From Clostridium sp. OS1-26 (GTDB taxonomy: Bacteria > Bacillota > Clostridia > Clostridiales > Clostridiaceae): DNA of 64,000 nucleotides. Location of the stretch: contig NZ_CP133264.1 in assembly GCF_030915445.1 (NCBI RefSeq), forward strand, positions 2,480,001 to 2,544,000, read 5' to 3'. The notes under the pieces were generated by a model. The model did not search any database. It was not told where the DNA came from and saw only the letters and a program-made list of their open reading frames with translations. Shown here piece by piece: positions 1 to 8,937 of this stretch (its first letter is position 1; each line of letters opens with the position of its first letter). A program made the translations under genes and the position numbers.

Positions 1-31
1 ATAGGGTATATAAAGTTTTGGAGGGATTTTA

Positions 32-682
32 ATGAATAAATTTTTAAAATTGTGGAAGAAATATTCATTTATTTTATTGATAGCTTTTATCATATTAGGG
101 CTATTTGACTTGAGACTAGCTAGTATAGCTATTATATGTATGATTGCTCCAATTATTGTATCTATTTTCAAAGGAAGGTTTTGGTGTGGAAACTTATGTC
201 CTAGAGGAAATTTTTACGATAATATTGTTTCTAAATTTAGCAATAAGAAAAAGGTTCCAAAGTTTTTAAAATCTAAATACTTTAGAAGTTTAATAATAGT
301 AAGTATGTTTACAATATTTACTTTGGGGATTAAAAAGAACTGGGGGAACCTTTATGGAATTGGATTAGTGTTCTATAGAATGATCGTTGTTACTACCTTA
401 GTTGGAATAGTCTTATCATTTTTCTATAATCAAAGAACATGGTGCCACTTTTGTCCAATGGGAAGCATAGCTGCATTTATATCCAAATTTAGAAAAAGTA
501 AAAATGTTCTTCAGGTTTCATCAACATGTGTTTCATGCAAGATATGTAAAAAGAAATGCTCATTAGGAATAGTGCCTTACGAATATAAAGGAGACTTGCT
601 AAGTCATCCAGATTGTATACAATGTGGAAAATGTGTAACATCCTGTCCTAGAAAATCAATTGGATATAAGAAACAATCATAA
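32..682 (+). CDS. NapH/NosR-like 4Fe-4S polyferredoxin membrane protein
   Basis: The 216-residue protein has hydrophobic segments in its first half. It carries two Cys-rich loops of the membrane polyferredoxin type, CGNLCPRGNF and WCHFCPMGS. The C-terminal part holds two ferredoxin clusters, one around CVSCKICKKKC and one at CIQCGKCVTSCP. NapH/NosR relatives pass electrons at the membrane face; the partner here cannot be told because the window starts 31 bases upstream. A GGAGGG ribosome site lies 6-8 bases before the ATG. The family assignment is firm; the physiological role is not. Confidence 0.8.
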   Translation: MNKFLKLWKKYSFILLIAFIILGLFDLRLASIAIICMIAPIIVSIFKGRFWCGNLCPRGNFYDNIVSKFSNKKKVPKFLKSKYFRSLIIVSMFTIFTLGIKKNWGNLYGIGLVFYRMIVVTTLVGIVLSFFYNQRTWCHFCPMGSIAAFISKFRKSKNVLQVSSTCVSCKICKKKCSLGIVPYEYKGDLLSHPDCIQCGKCVTSCPRKSIGYKKQS

Positions 683-841
683 TCTATATATTAGATAAGC
701 AAAATGATGTCTATTATGATAAGAATTATATATATAATTTAATAGTATTTAATATTTCGTTAAATATATATAAAGTCAAAAAAATAAGGTTCGATAACAT
801 AGTAGAAATAATTCAGGAGAATCATAGGGGGTACTATATAC

Positions 842-1810
842 ATGAAAAAGAAAAACTTAAAATTAGTAATTTTAACTCTTACAGTAGCTTCATTTCTTTC
901 TTCAAATATTACCGCGTTTGCCAAACCAACCAATGTGGAGAAAAGTCACGGTAATTCCAATCAACAAGTAAATAATATTGATAAAAATGTAAAAAGTTAC
1001 AGTAAAAAGGCAGAAAAAGAGGCTGGTATAATATCCCACAGATTAGATAGTATTGAAGCATCATTAAACAGCATTCTTAAAAAAATGGATGCATATCTTA
1101 ATAGTACAACAACATCCTCTGCTATAGGCATTAGTGATACAACTAGCAGTGCAATACAGGGAGATACAAGCAGTGATGAGGGTAACGTTGGTATTTCAAT
1201 TCAAACTAGTCTGGTATCGACCCAAGATATAAAAAGTAATGTGGAAACTCAGAATTTAAGCGATGATTTTGAAAAGGAATATGAAGAAGAGGATGGTGGA
1301 AGATATAACAGTTTCTACGGTAAGCTAAATGCCATTAATAATAGACTTAATACTGTAGAAAGACAACTTAGCAGAATCAGTGATTCTGGTAATCCTGAGT
1401 TGGCTAAGTTAAATAGTAGAGTAGCTAGTTTAAGAGATAAAGTAAAAACTTCTATGGATAGTTTGTCAAAGCTGCAAAAGCAAAGTATAGGCAAGATAAA
1501 GACAAAGTCCGATAAAAAACAAATGGAAGAACAAAAAATAAGTCAGGATAAAAAGATCTGGAAAATTCATTTTAGTAAAGAATTAAAGGGAGAAACTATT
1601 AATTCAAAAAATATTATGATAGTTGACTCAAATAATAACCTTGTTGATGCTGGGATATCATATGATAAAAATAACAAGAGTGTAATGATTGAGACTAAGG
1701 ATGGCTTTAATAAAGGTGAAACATATTTTATTTTAATTGGAGATCAGGTTCAATCTAGTGAAGGAGAAAAACTAGTTAAACCTGTAGAGCAGAAATTTAC
1801 TGTAAATTAA
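842..1810 (+). CDS. secreted coiled-coil protein with C-terminal SbsA Ig-like (Big_5) domain
   Basis: 322 residues. The N-terminus is a signal peptide (lysines, then a hydrophobic stretch ending near AFAKP). Residues about 40-90 and 150-215 are charged and heptad-like, predicted coiled coil, separated by a Ser/Thr/Asp-rich linker. The last ~85 residues (from KIWKIHFSKEL to QKFTVN) match the SbsA Ig-like pattern found in surface-layer-associated proteins. Role inferred: exported, wall- or surface-associated. It has its own GGGGG ribosome site and is followed by a strong terminator, so it is probably monocistronic. Confidence 0.6.
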   Translation: MKKKNLKLVILTLTVASFLSSNITAFAKPTNVEKSHGNSNQQVNNIDKNVKSYSKKAEKEAGIISHRLDSIEASLNSILKKMDAYLNSTTTSSAIGISDTTSSAIQGDTSSDEGNVGISIQTSLVSTQDIKSNVETQNLSDDFEKEYEEEDGGRYNSFYGKLNAINNRLNTVERQLSRISDSGNPELAKLNSRVASLRDKVKTSMDSLSKLQKQSIGKIKTKSDKKQMEEQKISQDKKIWKIHFSKELKGETINSKNIMIVDSNNNLVDAGISYDKNNKSVMIETKDGFNKGETYFILIGDQVQSSEGEKLVKPVEQKFTVN

Positions 1811-1816
1811 TTATTT

Positions 1817-1863
1817 AAAAACAGCTGTTATGAAATATATAGAAATTACAGCTGTTTTTTATA
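1817..1863 (+). terminator. rho-independent terminator
   Basis: Inverted repeat AAAAACAGCTGT / ACAGCTGTTTTT with a long AT loop and a T tract, 6 bases after the stop of the secreted coiled-coil gene. Confidence 0.85.
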
Positions 1864-1870
1864 TAAATAT

Positions 1871-1915
1871 CCTTCAAATAGTCTTCATAAAATCTTCATA
1901 ACAAAATGATATGAT
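1871..1915 (+). promoter_or_regulatory. promoter with three 11-bp-phased TTCATAA-type repeats
   Basis: Hexamer-like units TTCAAAT (1873), TTCATAA (1884) and TTCATAA (1895) recur every 11 bp in the place of a -35 box. A TATGAT -10 element follows at 1910-1915. This is the geometry of OmpR/PhoB-family activator sites (Pho-box-like). The gene at 1949 lies directly downstream. A second such promoter lies at 2504-2546. Confidence 0.6.
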
Positions 1916-1948
1916 TTCCATAAATTAATATCTCAGGAGGGAATCATT

Positions 1949-2440
1949 ATGAGTATGACACATTACATGTCACTTTTGGCAGAAAATCAGCCGTGGAATC
2001 TTATAATTTTTATGGCTATACCGGTTATAATGGCTGAGACACTTACAATTACAGAGTTTTTTATTATATTCAATAAGACTAGAACTGGAGGAGTCAGAAC
2101 TCTAAATAAAGTAATAGGAATTTTAGATGGATTTTATTTTACAGGTATTTTTATTTACTTACTTATAACTGCTGTTATACCATTAACTAAAACTGGTGGT
2201 TGGCATACATGGGTAGATGTTGTTGCTGTAGGGTTCTATTTAAGTGGAGCTTTATTTCTTCTTCCAATTGCACTTATGGAACTAGGCATTATATTTAGAA
2301 ATAAGAGTTTTGAGGAAAAGCTAAAAATTCACTTTATTTTGGTAGGCGGATTTCTTGTTGTTGCCCATATTGCGATGATTTTTGGAATGGTAAATCCTGA
2401 AATTATAAGTAATATGCCAGGTATGAATCACAATATGTAG
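1949..2440 (+). CDS. four-TM small membrane protein of unknown function
   Basis: 163 residues with about four hydrophobic segments. The N-terminus reads MTHYMSLLAENQPWN and the C-terminus ends in a Met/His-rich tail (MPGMNHNM) that could bind a metal. It resembles clostridial membrane proteins filed under a DUF, perhaps DUF6803, but I am not certain of the family. An AGGAGGG ribosome site precedes the ATG. The 11-bp-periodic operator upstream suggests control by an OmpR-type response regulator, shared with the downstream cell-wall hydrolase. Confidence 0.55.
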   Translation: MSMTHYMSLLAENQPWNLIIFMAIPVIMAETLTITEFFIIFNKTRTGGVRTLNKVIGILDGFYFTGIFIYLLITAVIPLTKTGGWHTWVDVVAVGFYLSGALFLLPIALMELGIIFRNKSFEEKLKIHFILVGGFLVVAHIAMIFGMVNPEIISNMPGMNHNM

Positions 2441-2459
2441 AAGACAAATTTAATATAAA

Positions 2460-2495
2460 GGTACTTACTAACAATGGCTTAGTAAGTACCTTTTT
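2460..2495 (+). terminator. rho-independent terminator
   Basis: Perfect 12-bp stem GGTACTTACTAA / TTAGTAAGTACC with a 7-base loop, followed by TTTTT, 19 bases after the preceding stop codon. Confidence 0.9.
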
Positions 2496-2503
2496 ACACA
2501 TAG

Positions 2504-2546
2504 TTTACATTACCTTCACATAAGATTCATATCTTATTTTTATAAT
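2504..2546 (+). promoter_or_regulatory. second promoter with three 11-bp-phased repeats
   Basis: TTTACAT (2504), TTCACAT (2515) and TTCATAT (2526) are spaced exactly 11 bp apart and are followed by a TATAAT -10 at 2541-2546. Layout and repeat sequence match the promoter at 1871-1915, and the repeats resemble the TTAACA-type half-sites of PhoP boxes. It drives the M23 peptidase gene. Confidence 0.65.
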
Positions 2547-2562
2547 TTGCATTGAGCTGTAT

Positions 2563-2609
2563 TTTTATAGGGTTCCAAAGTTGAAGGCTAACCTAATGGG
2601 CCCTATAAA
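2563..2609 (+). other. 5' leader inverted repeat before the M23 gene
   Basis: TTTATAGGG (2563-2571) and CCCTATAAA (2601-2609) form a perfect 9-bp inverted repeat enclosing 29 bases in the presumed 5' UTR, 22 bases before the ATG. It matches no riboswitch I know and may be only a structured leader. Confidence 0.4.
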
Positions 2610-2631
2610 GTATCGGAAGGAGGAAATAAAA

Positions 2632-3768
2632 ATGAGACGAACTATATCTTTACTAATTACTGCAGCAATTACCAGCTCTACATTTTCTTATGCTTATGCA
2701 GAAGGAATTGATGACAAGCAAAATAAATTAAATGAAGTGAATAATTCTATTCAACAAAAAAAGGACAAGCTAAAAAATATCAATGAAGACAAAGGAAATG
2801 TACAAAAAGAATTAGAAAGTTTGGATAAGGATATGTCGCAAGCATCTGCAACACTTCAGACTTTAAATGGTAAAATTTTGGATTTGAGTTCTAAGATAAA
2901 AGTGAACGAAAAAGAAATTCAATCGAAAAAACAAGAGTATATTAATGAAAATGAATTGTTCAAGCAAAGAGTTAGAGCACTATATAAATCAGGGAATAGT
3001 GCATATTTAGATATTATACTGAATTCAAAGGATTTTTCTGATCTTATAGGTAGAATAGATATAATTAAAAAGATTATTGATTACGATAAGAATCTTATAT
3101 CTGACATAAAAGAAAAACAGGAAAGCCTAGAAAAAAAGCAGTCAGAACTTGAAAAAAACAAGAAAAGTGTATTGAGCTTAAAAAGTGACGCAGATGAGAA
3201 ATACAAGATATTGAAGTCAAAGTCTACTGAAAAGAAGCAATTAGTTGAAAAACTAGATAAAGACAAAAAATATTATGAAAATATGATAGCTCAAGAACAG
3301 TCAGAATCTCAGGAACTTACAAAAACTATTCAAAAGATGAAAGAATCATCATCTTCAACGCAAATTAATTCTAATGGAAAGCTATTTTGCGTTACAGGCA
3401 AACCATATGCTATAACATCTCCTTTTGGTATGAGATATCACCCTGTACTTGGATATAGCAGGTTGCACGCAGGAATGGATATAGGGGTGCCAATAGGTAC
3501 ACCAGTCTATGCGCTTGAGGATGGGGTAGTAATTGCAGCTCAGTCTATGTCAGGATATGGAAATGTGGTTATGATTAATCATGGGAATATAACTTCCGTT
3601 TATGGACATAACTCCTCTTTAGCAGTATCTCCGGGACAAGTTGTAAAAGGAGGACAATTAATTTCTTATTCTGGTAATACTGGTGTCTCGTCAGGACCAC
3701 ACCTTCATTTTGAAATCAGGAACTCTAGTGGACAACCAATAGAACCTAGCGGGTACTATGTACATTAA
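2632..3768 (+). CDS. EnvC/CwlO-like M23 peptidoglycan hydrolase
   Basis: The ATG at 2632 sits 7-8 bases after GGAAGGAGG and starts a signal peptide (MRRTISLLITAA, cleaved near AYAEG), so the longer TTG frame from 2581 is not used. The 378-residue protein has a long coiled coil (about residues 25-245) and a C-terminal LytM/M23 domain. The zinc ligands lie in RLHAGMDIG and HLHFE. Family role: divisome- or elongasome-controlled D,L-endopeptidase or hydrolase activator outside the membrane. The upstream 11-bp repeats suggest control by a response regulator, plausibly PhoP-like. Confidence 0.85.
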   Translation: MRRTISLLITAAITSSTFSYAYAEGIDDKQNKLNEVNNSIQQKKDKLKNINEDKGNVQKELESLDKDMSQASATLQTLNGKILDLSSKIKVNEKEIQSKKQEYINENELFKQRVRALYKSGNSAYLDIILNSKDFSDLIGRIDIIKKIIDYDKNLISDIKEKQESLEKKQSELEKNKKSVLSLKSDADEKYKILKSKSTEKKQLVEKLDKDKKYYENMIAQEQSESQELTKTIQKMKESSSSTQINSNGKLFCVTGKPYAITSPFGMRYHPVLGYSRLHAGMDIGVPIGTPVYALEDGVVIAAQSMSGYGNVVMINHGNITSVYGHNSSLAVSPGQVVKGGQLISYSGNTGVSSGPHLHFEIRNSSGQPIEPSGYYVH

Positions 3769-3848
3769 ATTCTAAAGTTTACATAATGATACGATTTTTA
3801 AAGAACTCTAAACCTATGGTTTAGGGTTCTTTAAACTTAACTACAACT

Positions 3849-4184
3849 TTAGCGTCTTGGGAAATACATAATAATTAAAACTCCAACAAGAGCAATAACT
3901 CCTCCAATAATGTCAGCCTTATCAGGAACAATTTTATCAACCTTCCAACCCCATAAAATTGAAAGAACTATAAAAATACCCCCGTAGGCGGCATATACTC
4001 TTCCAAAACCAGCATTAAAGGATTGAAAAGTAGGTATAATCCCATATATAGCTAGACCTAAAGCTCCAAAGAATCCATACCAAGGGCTTCTACCATCCCT
4101 AATCCATAACCAAACTAGATATCCTCCTCCTATTTCAAATAATCCTGCCAAGATAAAATAAAACAACGATTTTATAACATCCAT
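3849..4184 (-). CDS. YnfA/UPF0060 small multidrug-type membrane protein
   Basis: 111 residues from the ATG at 4184, which has AAAGGTG upstream; a longer frame from 4220 lacks a ribosome site. Four hydrophobic helices and the family signatures ([12 protein letters not shown] near the N-terminus, [10 protein letters not shown] in the middle) fit the YnfA family of the DMT/SMR superfamily, usually about 108 residues. Role in the family: small-cation or drug export, weakly characterised. A 23-codon frame opened by ATA behind a strong AAGGAGG site ends one base before this ATG. Confidence 0.8.
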   Translation of the reverse strand: MDVIKSLFYFILAGLFEIGGGYLVWLWIRDGRSPWYGFFGALGLAIYGIIPTFQSFNAGFGRVYAAYGGIFIVLSILWGWKVDKIVPDKADIIGGVIALVGVLIIMYFPRR

Positions 4185-4330
4185 TTTAAATGCACCTTTC
4201 GCCAAGAATGTGATAGACATTAGTCACGATAGAATTTCTTATGTTTTCAAGATCTATGTTAGATTCCTCCTTATGAACATATTGAATTAGGTTAATTAAA
4301 AACAATATAAGTTCATATGTCTCTTTTCAT

Positions 4331-4411
4331 AGTATATAGTAATGTATTCGATTTGCAAGAAAAAAACTGTTGTTGATAATTATTTTAAATTGCTAATGGT
4401 AATCAATATCA
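4331..4411 (-). promoter_or_regulatory. promoter and Fur-box-like site upstream of ynfA-family gene
   Basis: On the minus strand TTGCAA (4353-4358) and TATACT (4331-4336) are separated by 16 bases. About 40 bp upstream, TGGTAATCAATATCA (4397-4411) matches 13 of 15 bases of the Fur 7-1-7 consensus TGATAATNATTATCA. The rest of the 363-base gap between the two neighbouring genes shows nothing else except the DUF2935 terminator. Confidence 0.4.
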
Positions 4412-4529
4412 TTAATAATTTAATTATATATTAAGCTTTTTAGAATATCAATGGTTTTATTTCTTGGCATAATAAAGTTTTAATGTATAACTCAAAAGTC
4501 TCATAAAGTTTATAATTTTCTATAATTAC

Positions 4530-4569
4530 AAAAACAAAAAAGGCCGCATATACAAAGCATAAGCAGCCT
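4530..4569 (-). terminator. terminator of the DUF2935 gene
   Basis: On the minus strand AGGCTGC pairs with GCGGCCT (one G-U pair), followed by TTTTTGTTTTTG. It lies 15 bases past the stop codon at 4584. Confidence 0.75.
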
Positions 4570-4583
4570 GAGGGTTGTATTAT

Positions 4584-5514
4584 TTATACATTAGAAACTT
4601 TACTAAAATTTTTTAGAAGTCTGATATAACGATTTGCCTCTCTAAGTACATGATCGCCAAGTAATGGAACTATTATAGATTTAATGTTGCAATGAAGTAG
4701 ACCTTCTGTACCTTGCTTCTTAAAATCTCTAATACCAATAGTAGATTTAAGAGTTTCCCGTGTAACTTCAGGTAGGGAACCAAGATTTGCTGTTAGGCTT
4801 TGGGCCTCAGCAGTTAATTCATCAAATTTCTTACCGTAGTCATTAGCTGTATCAAATAATTTAACTTCTGTTGGATCCAATAATCCTCTAATAAATTTTG
4901 CGTGTTCAGCCATAATTCTACTCCAGAACATTTCCTGATATACTGCATCTTGTGCAAAGTTAACTTCCTGTCTATTTTGCAACATAATCAGTGTATTTAG
5001 ATATAACTTTGCCTCTCTAAGTATATGATCAATAAGTAATGGATAATTAGTAGTAAATACTTTGCATGCTAAGACATCTCTTAGCAATCTGCTTTTAAAT
5101 AAAATAATTTGGTTAGCTGCGACCATAGCTCTCTGATTTAATTCAGTTACACTTCTAACAATATCAAAAGATTGTCTAGCATTGGTGGATTTAATTAGAT
5201 TTGCTTCCATTTTAGTGATATTGCAATCGATCGGGATTGAGGTATAATATTGAGTTTTGCATTCGGCATCAATGGTCATGTCAGTAATTAACTCTCCTGA
5301 GTTTGCTACTTCTGGACTTATAATTCCGTAAGAAAGCTGAATAGTTTCTACTAAGAGTTGACTAAACTCGTTTTTTATCATATTTGCTTGTTGTGCTAAG
5401 TCAGGATTCTTTGGAGTAAAACCTGCCTCAAGAAAAGGAATGTTCTTTAACAATTCTCATAAAGAATAGATTTAATTCTAGGGATTGCCTAACAAACTCT
5501 CTATTAGATAACAT
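4584..5514 (-). pseudogene. DUF2935 protein, split by a single-base frameshift near its N-terminus
   Basis: The true start is the ATG at 5514 (AAAGGAG 6 bases upstream) and the frame reads MLSNREFVRQSLELNLFFMR then IVKEH, typical of DUF2935. At an A4 run (5433-5436, + strand) one extra base sends the frame to a stop. The body continues in the next frame as FLEAGFTPKNPDL, to 4584. Corrected length is 309 residues. The family is an all-helical, ferritin-like duplicated bundle of unknown function. Rest of the gene intact, so sequencing error is likelier than decay. Confidence 0.75.
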
Positions 5515-5595
5515 TATAAACTCCTTTTAATTTGATACATTCTATTATATGAATTGAATTCTTAAATTGTTACTGTTAACATAATTAAATTTTGC

Positions 5596-6177
5596 TTAAA
5601 TATCTATATTCTCAAAGTTTGTTGCAAATTTACATAAAAAATCTTCGATATAATGAGGTTCTAAATTCTGTAGTTCTTCTGGAAGTGAATTTATAGGAAT
5701 ATAAGGGAAGGATTTATCACCATTATAATATTTTACGATATTATTATATTTATCTTTAAATAAGTTTTTAGCACCAGTAATTGATCCGCAGTGAACATAT
5801 ACTCTGCTTGGATAAATGTTGTAATGTGCTCCAATTCTCAGTGAACAATCATATAAATTTAAAGGCCCGAAATACTTGATAATATTATTTCTTCGCAAGC
5901 TATAAACGGTATCTAGTATATCAGCAAAGCATAGACTATTTGATATTTTTTCTTTTATTAAATCATCTTTTAAACACTGATACATATTGTTGGCCATATT
6001 AAATCTTAGTATATTGTCTTGCACAAGTACCTTATCATCAGAGCCTATTTTAAATACAGAATGATAAATTAACTCATCATAATCTTCTATCTCTTTAAAT
6101 TTTTCTAGTTGTTCTTCAAATTTTTTCATAAATTTTTCTTTATAGTTTTTAACTAATTCATTTAAAGGAGTAGACAT
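5596..6177 (-). CDS. hypothetical protein
   Basis: 193 residues, not recognised. The ATG has GGAGGT 8 bases upstream. The N-terminal 45 residues are Lys/Glu-rich and helical; the rest is mixed, with a Tyr-rich region about residues 100-150 (GAHYNIYPSRVYVHCGS). There is no signal peptide or membrane segment, so it is probably cytoplasmic. It stands alone between the DUF2935 gene and a small membrane protein gene on the same strand. Confidence 0.6.
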   Translation of the reverse strand: MSTPLNELVKNYKEKFMKKFEEQLEKFKEIEDYDELIYHSVFKIGSDDKVLVQDNILRFNMANNMYQCLKDDLIKEKISNSLCFADILDTVYSLRRNNIIKYFGPLNLYDCSLRIGAHYNIYPSRVYVHCGSITGAKNLFKDKYNNIVKYYNGDKSFPYIPINSLPEELQNLEPHYIEDFLCKFATNFENIDI

Positions 6178-6317
6178 GATATTTTACCTCCGGAGTAATA
6201 GATTATACATATAATTTTATGAATTGTTATAGCAGATGATGAGTAATAATTATAGAAAAGTTTAAATTAAAAACTGATTAAATGGAGGCAAGGCATGAGA
6301 TAAACAAGAATTAAAAG

Positions 6318-6345
6318 GATCTGAAGATTTTCAGACCCTTTTTTA
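6318..6345. terminator. bidirectional terminator-like hairpin
   Basis: GGATCTGA / TCAGACCC with one mismatch, flanked by AAAA on the left and TTTTTT on the right. On the minus strand it ends the gene at 6367-6705. The better T tract faces the plus strand, where only a two-codon ATG-AGA-TAA follows GGAGG at 6284-6304. Confidence 0.55.
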
Positions 6346-6366
6346 ATAAGTATAAGCTTGTATAAA

Positions 6367-6705
6367 CTAAAAATGCGTTAAGTACATTATAATACCGTAT
6401 ATTGAGCAAAGCCCAAGGAAAAATGGAGTAATACTAATCCTAAACCTTTCCTTTTTATAAGCTACTATATTTAATAATAAAGATAAAATACTGAAAATAA
6501 GTATTAAAATAAATAGGTAATATGCATAGCTCATTAAATCCATATTCCATGTTTTACGAACAGGTAAATCTTTAACCCTATTAAGAAAGGTTTCAAAAGG
6601 AGGCCTAGCTCTATCTATTAAAAATATGGAAACAAGGCTAATTATCCAAATTAGTATATTTACATATACAACAATTTTAGTATAGATTTTTTTTATGTTT
6701 TTCAT
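6367..6705 (-). CDS. small three-TM membrane protein, unknown
   Basis: 112 residues from the ATG at 6705 (AGTGGTG upstream; a GTG three codons earlier is less well placed). It has three hydrophobic helices, near residues 10-30, 60-80 and 90-110, and a charged loop around RARPPFETFLNRVK. I do not recognise the family. No neighbour on the same strand is close enough to argue for an operon. Confidence 0.5.
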   Translation of the reverse strand: MKNIKKIYTKIVVYVNILIWIISLVSIFLIDRARPPFETFLNRVKDLPVRKTWNMDLMSYAYYLFILILIFSILSLLLNIVAYKKERFRISITPFFLGLCSIYGIIMYLTHF

Positions 6706-7010
6706 AGACACCACTTATTAAATCAAAATTTAACTAAGTGGATTTCACCTCACTTTCTTTTAAGATTTAATATATTCTATTCGAGGAAAGTATAAAAAAT
6801 TACATGGATAAGCTTTTATAGATATATGAAAAATATGGTATAACTTCATTATAAATGATTTTAAGTATAAGTCTAGATACATATTATAAATTAGTGTTAC
6901 AAAATCTCCATGTATCTTACATGCTTCATATTGCATCTTGAAAGAAATCTATAGTTTCAATTTGTAAAATTCAATAGAATAGAATTAGGAAAAAACAGGA
7001 GGTGTTGATT

Positions 7011-8399
7011 TTGAAAATAATAATTTTAAATGGAAGTCCAAAGTCAGAAAAAAGTGTTACAGTACAATCGATGAAGTATTTAGAGCAGAATTATGAAAAT
7101 CATGAATTTGAATATATACAGGTTATAAAAGAAATAAAAAAATATGAAGAAAATGTGGAAGAGTTAGAGGCTTTATGCACAAAAGTTAAGGAAGCAGATG
7201 CTGTTATATGGGCATTTCCACTATATCATGCTTTAGTACCTTCCTATTATAAAAGACTAATTGAATTAATATTTAAAAATAATTTAGAAGGTTATTTCTC
7301 AGGAAAATATACTAGTGTGTTTTCTACCTCTATTCATTATGCAGATATTCATGCTCATAACTATATGAGGGCAATTTGTGAAGATTTAGGCATGAAATAT
7401 GTAGAATACTTGTCACATGATATGAATGATTTAGTAAAAGAAAAGAGGAGAAGAGAACTTAAATTATTCTTTGAAAACTTACAGACATATATTAATGAAG
7501 GTTTAACTACTAATAAACTATTTAGTACACTAAGTAAAAGTACCTTTGAGTATAAGGCTGGTGAAACAGATAAGTTTATCACTACAACTAAGAAAATAAT
7601 TATTATAACGGATGTAGAAAAAGGAGATAGCAATCTTAAGGGAATGATCGATAAATATGAAAGCTATATAAAAGGCTCCGTAGAAGTTCTTAATCTTCAT
7701 GATGTAGACATAAAAGGGCCTTGTCTAGGCTGTTGTAAGTGTGCTGCAGAGAATATATGCGTTTATCATGATAAGGATGGTTATAGAAAATTTTTAGATT
7801 ATATTATTGATAATGCAGATATAGTTATTTTTGCAGGAACTATAAAAGATAGATATTTATCCTCCCGTTTTAAATTGTATTACGATAGAAGCTTTTGCTA
7901 CACACATATTCCATTCCTAAGAGGCAAGCAGATAGGATATATGATTTCGGGTAAATTAAGTGAACATCAGAATTTAAGACAAATACTAGAATTATACACT
8001 GGAGAGGATAGGAATTTAATTGGATTTGTTACCGATGAAAGTGAAGATAGCGATACTATAGACAAACAAATATATGTTTTTGCTAAAATGGGTATAAGCT
8101 ATTGTGAAAGAAACTATTTTAAGCCAGAAACCTTTTTAGCTGTAGCTTCAAGAAAGTTGTTTGCTGATGCTATAGAAGGGGAGTTAGGAGCTATCTTTGC
8201 AGCGGACTATAAATACTATAAGGAAAATGGAATGATGAAAAAAATATCCTTTAAGCAGAAAATGCAGGGAAAAGTTATGAGATATTTTATGGGAAAAGAA
8301 AGATTCAGAAAAGAAGTACAGAAAAATGCAATTAATTATATGATTACTGCCCATAAAAAAGTTCTTGAAAAGGATAAGGTGAAAGGCAATGGTAAGTAG
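7011..8399 (+). CDS. two-domain flavodoxin-like NAD(P)H-dependent oxidoreductase
   Basis: The TTG at 7011 follows AGGAGGTG by 6 bases and starts MKIIILNGSPK, the FMN-binding start of the NADPH-dependent FMN reductase fold. The 462-residue protein holds two such domains: residues 1-170, and a second (about 185-400) that starts at TKKIIIITD and includes CLGCCKCAAENICVYHDKDG, the Cys-rich loop of iron-sulfur flavoproteins. Fusion of the two is unusual. It overlaps the next gene by 11 bases and heads a four-gene operon with a LytTR regulator. Confidence 0.65.
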   Translation: MKIIILNGSPKSEKSVTVQSMKYLEQNYENHEFEYIQVIKEIKKYEENVEELEALCTKVKEADAVIWAFPLYHALVPSYYKRLIELIFKNNLEGYFSGKYTSVFSTSIHYADIHAHNYMRAICEDLGMKYVEYLSHDMNDLVKEKRRRELKLFFENLQTYINEGLTTNKLFSTLSKSTFEYKAGETDKFITTTKKIIIITDVEKGDSNLKGMIDKYESYIKGSVEVLNLHDVDIKGPCLGCCKCAAENICVYHDKDGYRKFLDYIIDNADIVIFAGTIKDRYLSSRFKLYYDRSFCYTHIPFLRGKQIGYMISGKLSEHQNLRQILELYTGEDRNLIGFVTDESEDSDTIDKQIYVFAKMGISYCERNYFKPETFLAVASRKLFADAIEGELGAIFAADYKYYKENGMMKKISFKQKMQGKVMRYFMGKERFRKEVQKNAINYMITAHKKVLEKDKVKGNGK

Positions 8400-8919
8400 T
8401 TTAAAAGCATGCTTTAACGTAACATTTGGGTTTATTCCTTTAATATTTCTTTGGAGTATATCAAATAAATGGGGGATTGTTTTAGGCCTAGTGTCTATTT
8501 CAATATTGTTCATAAGAAACCTTATGAACAAGAATATAGGAATTATGTCTGTTGTGTTATTAGCTTACTTTGCTATTTCTAATGTACTATACTTTTATTT
8601 TAAAATAGACGTTGTTATTCAGTACAGATATTTAACTTCATATGTAGTGCTGGCACTTATGGGATTTATCTCTACTAGACTAGGAAAACCATATACTATG
8701 TATGAAGCTAAAAGTGGATATGGAGAAGATTTTGGAGAGTCACCATTATTTATAGAAGTTAACAGTCTTATAACTAAAATATGGGCAACAATTTATTTAG
8801 TTAATGCTATTATAGAATTATTAGGGCATAACACTAATACTGTTATAGTTATGAATATATTAGTGTCTGTAGGGGTTGCACTATCAATTATAATCCCCGG
8901 GTTACTTCCGGAAGCTTAA
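8389..8919 (+). CDS. polytopic membrane protein of the flavoprotein-LytTR operon
   Basis: 176 residues with about five hydrophobic segments; family not recognised. The start overlaps the end of the flavoprotein gene by 11 bases, so translation is likely coupled. It lies 18 bases before the LytTR gene. Position suggests a membrane partner for the flavoprotein, but the sequence shows no redox or transport motif. Confidence 0.6.
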   Translation: MVSSLKACFNVTFGFIPLIFLWSISNKWGIVLGLVSISILFIRNLMNKNIGIMSVVLLAYFAISNVLYFYFKIDVVIQYRYLTSYVVLALMGFISTRLGKPYTMYEAKSGYGEDFGESPLFIEVNSLITKIWATIYLVNAIIELLGHNTNTVIVMNILVSVGVALSIIIPGLLPEA

Positions 8920-8937
8920 AGTAAAAGAGGGTTTTAT

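Noticed and set aside
2563-2631. preQ1- or c-di-GMP-type riboswitch in the M23 leader
   Set aside because: Only a single 9-bp stem is visible and none of the conserved aptamer bases fit.
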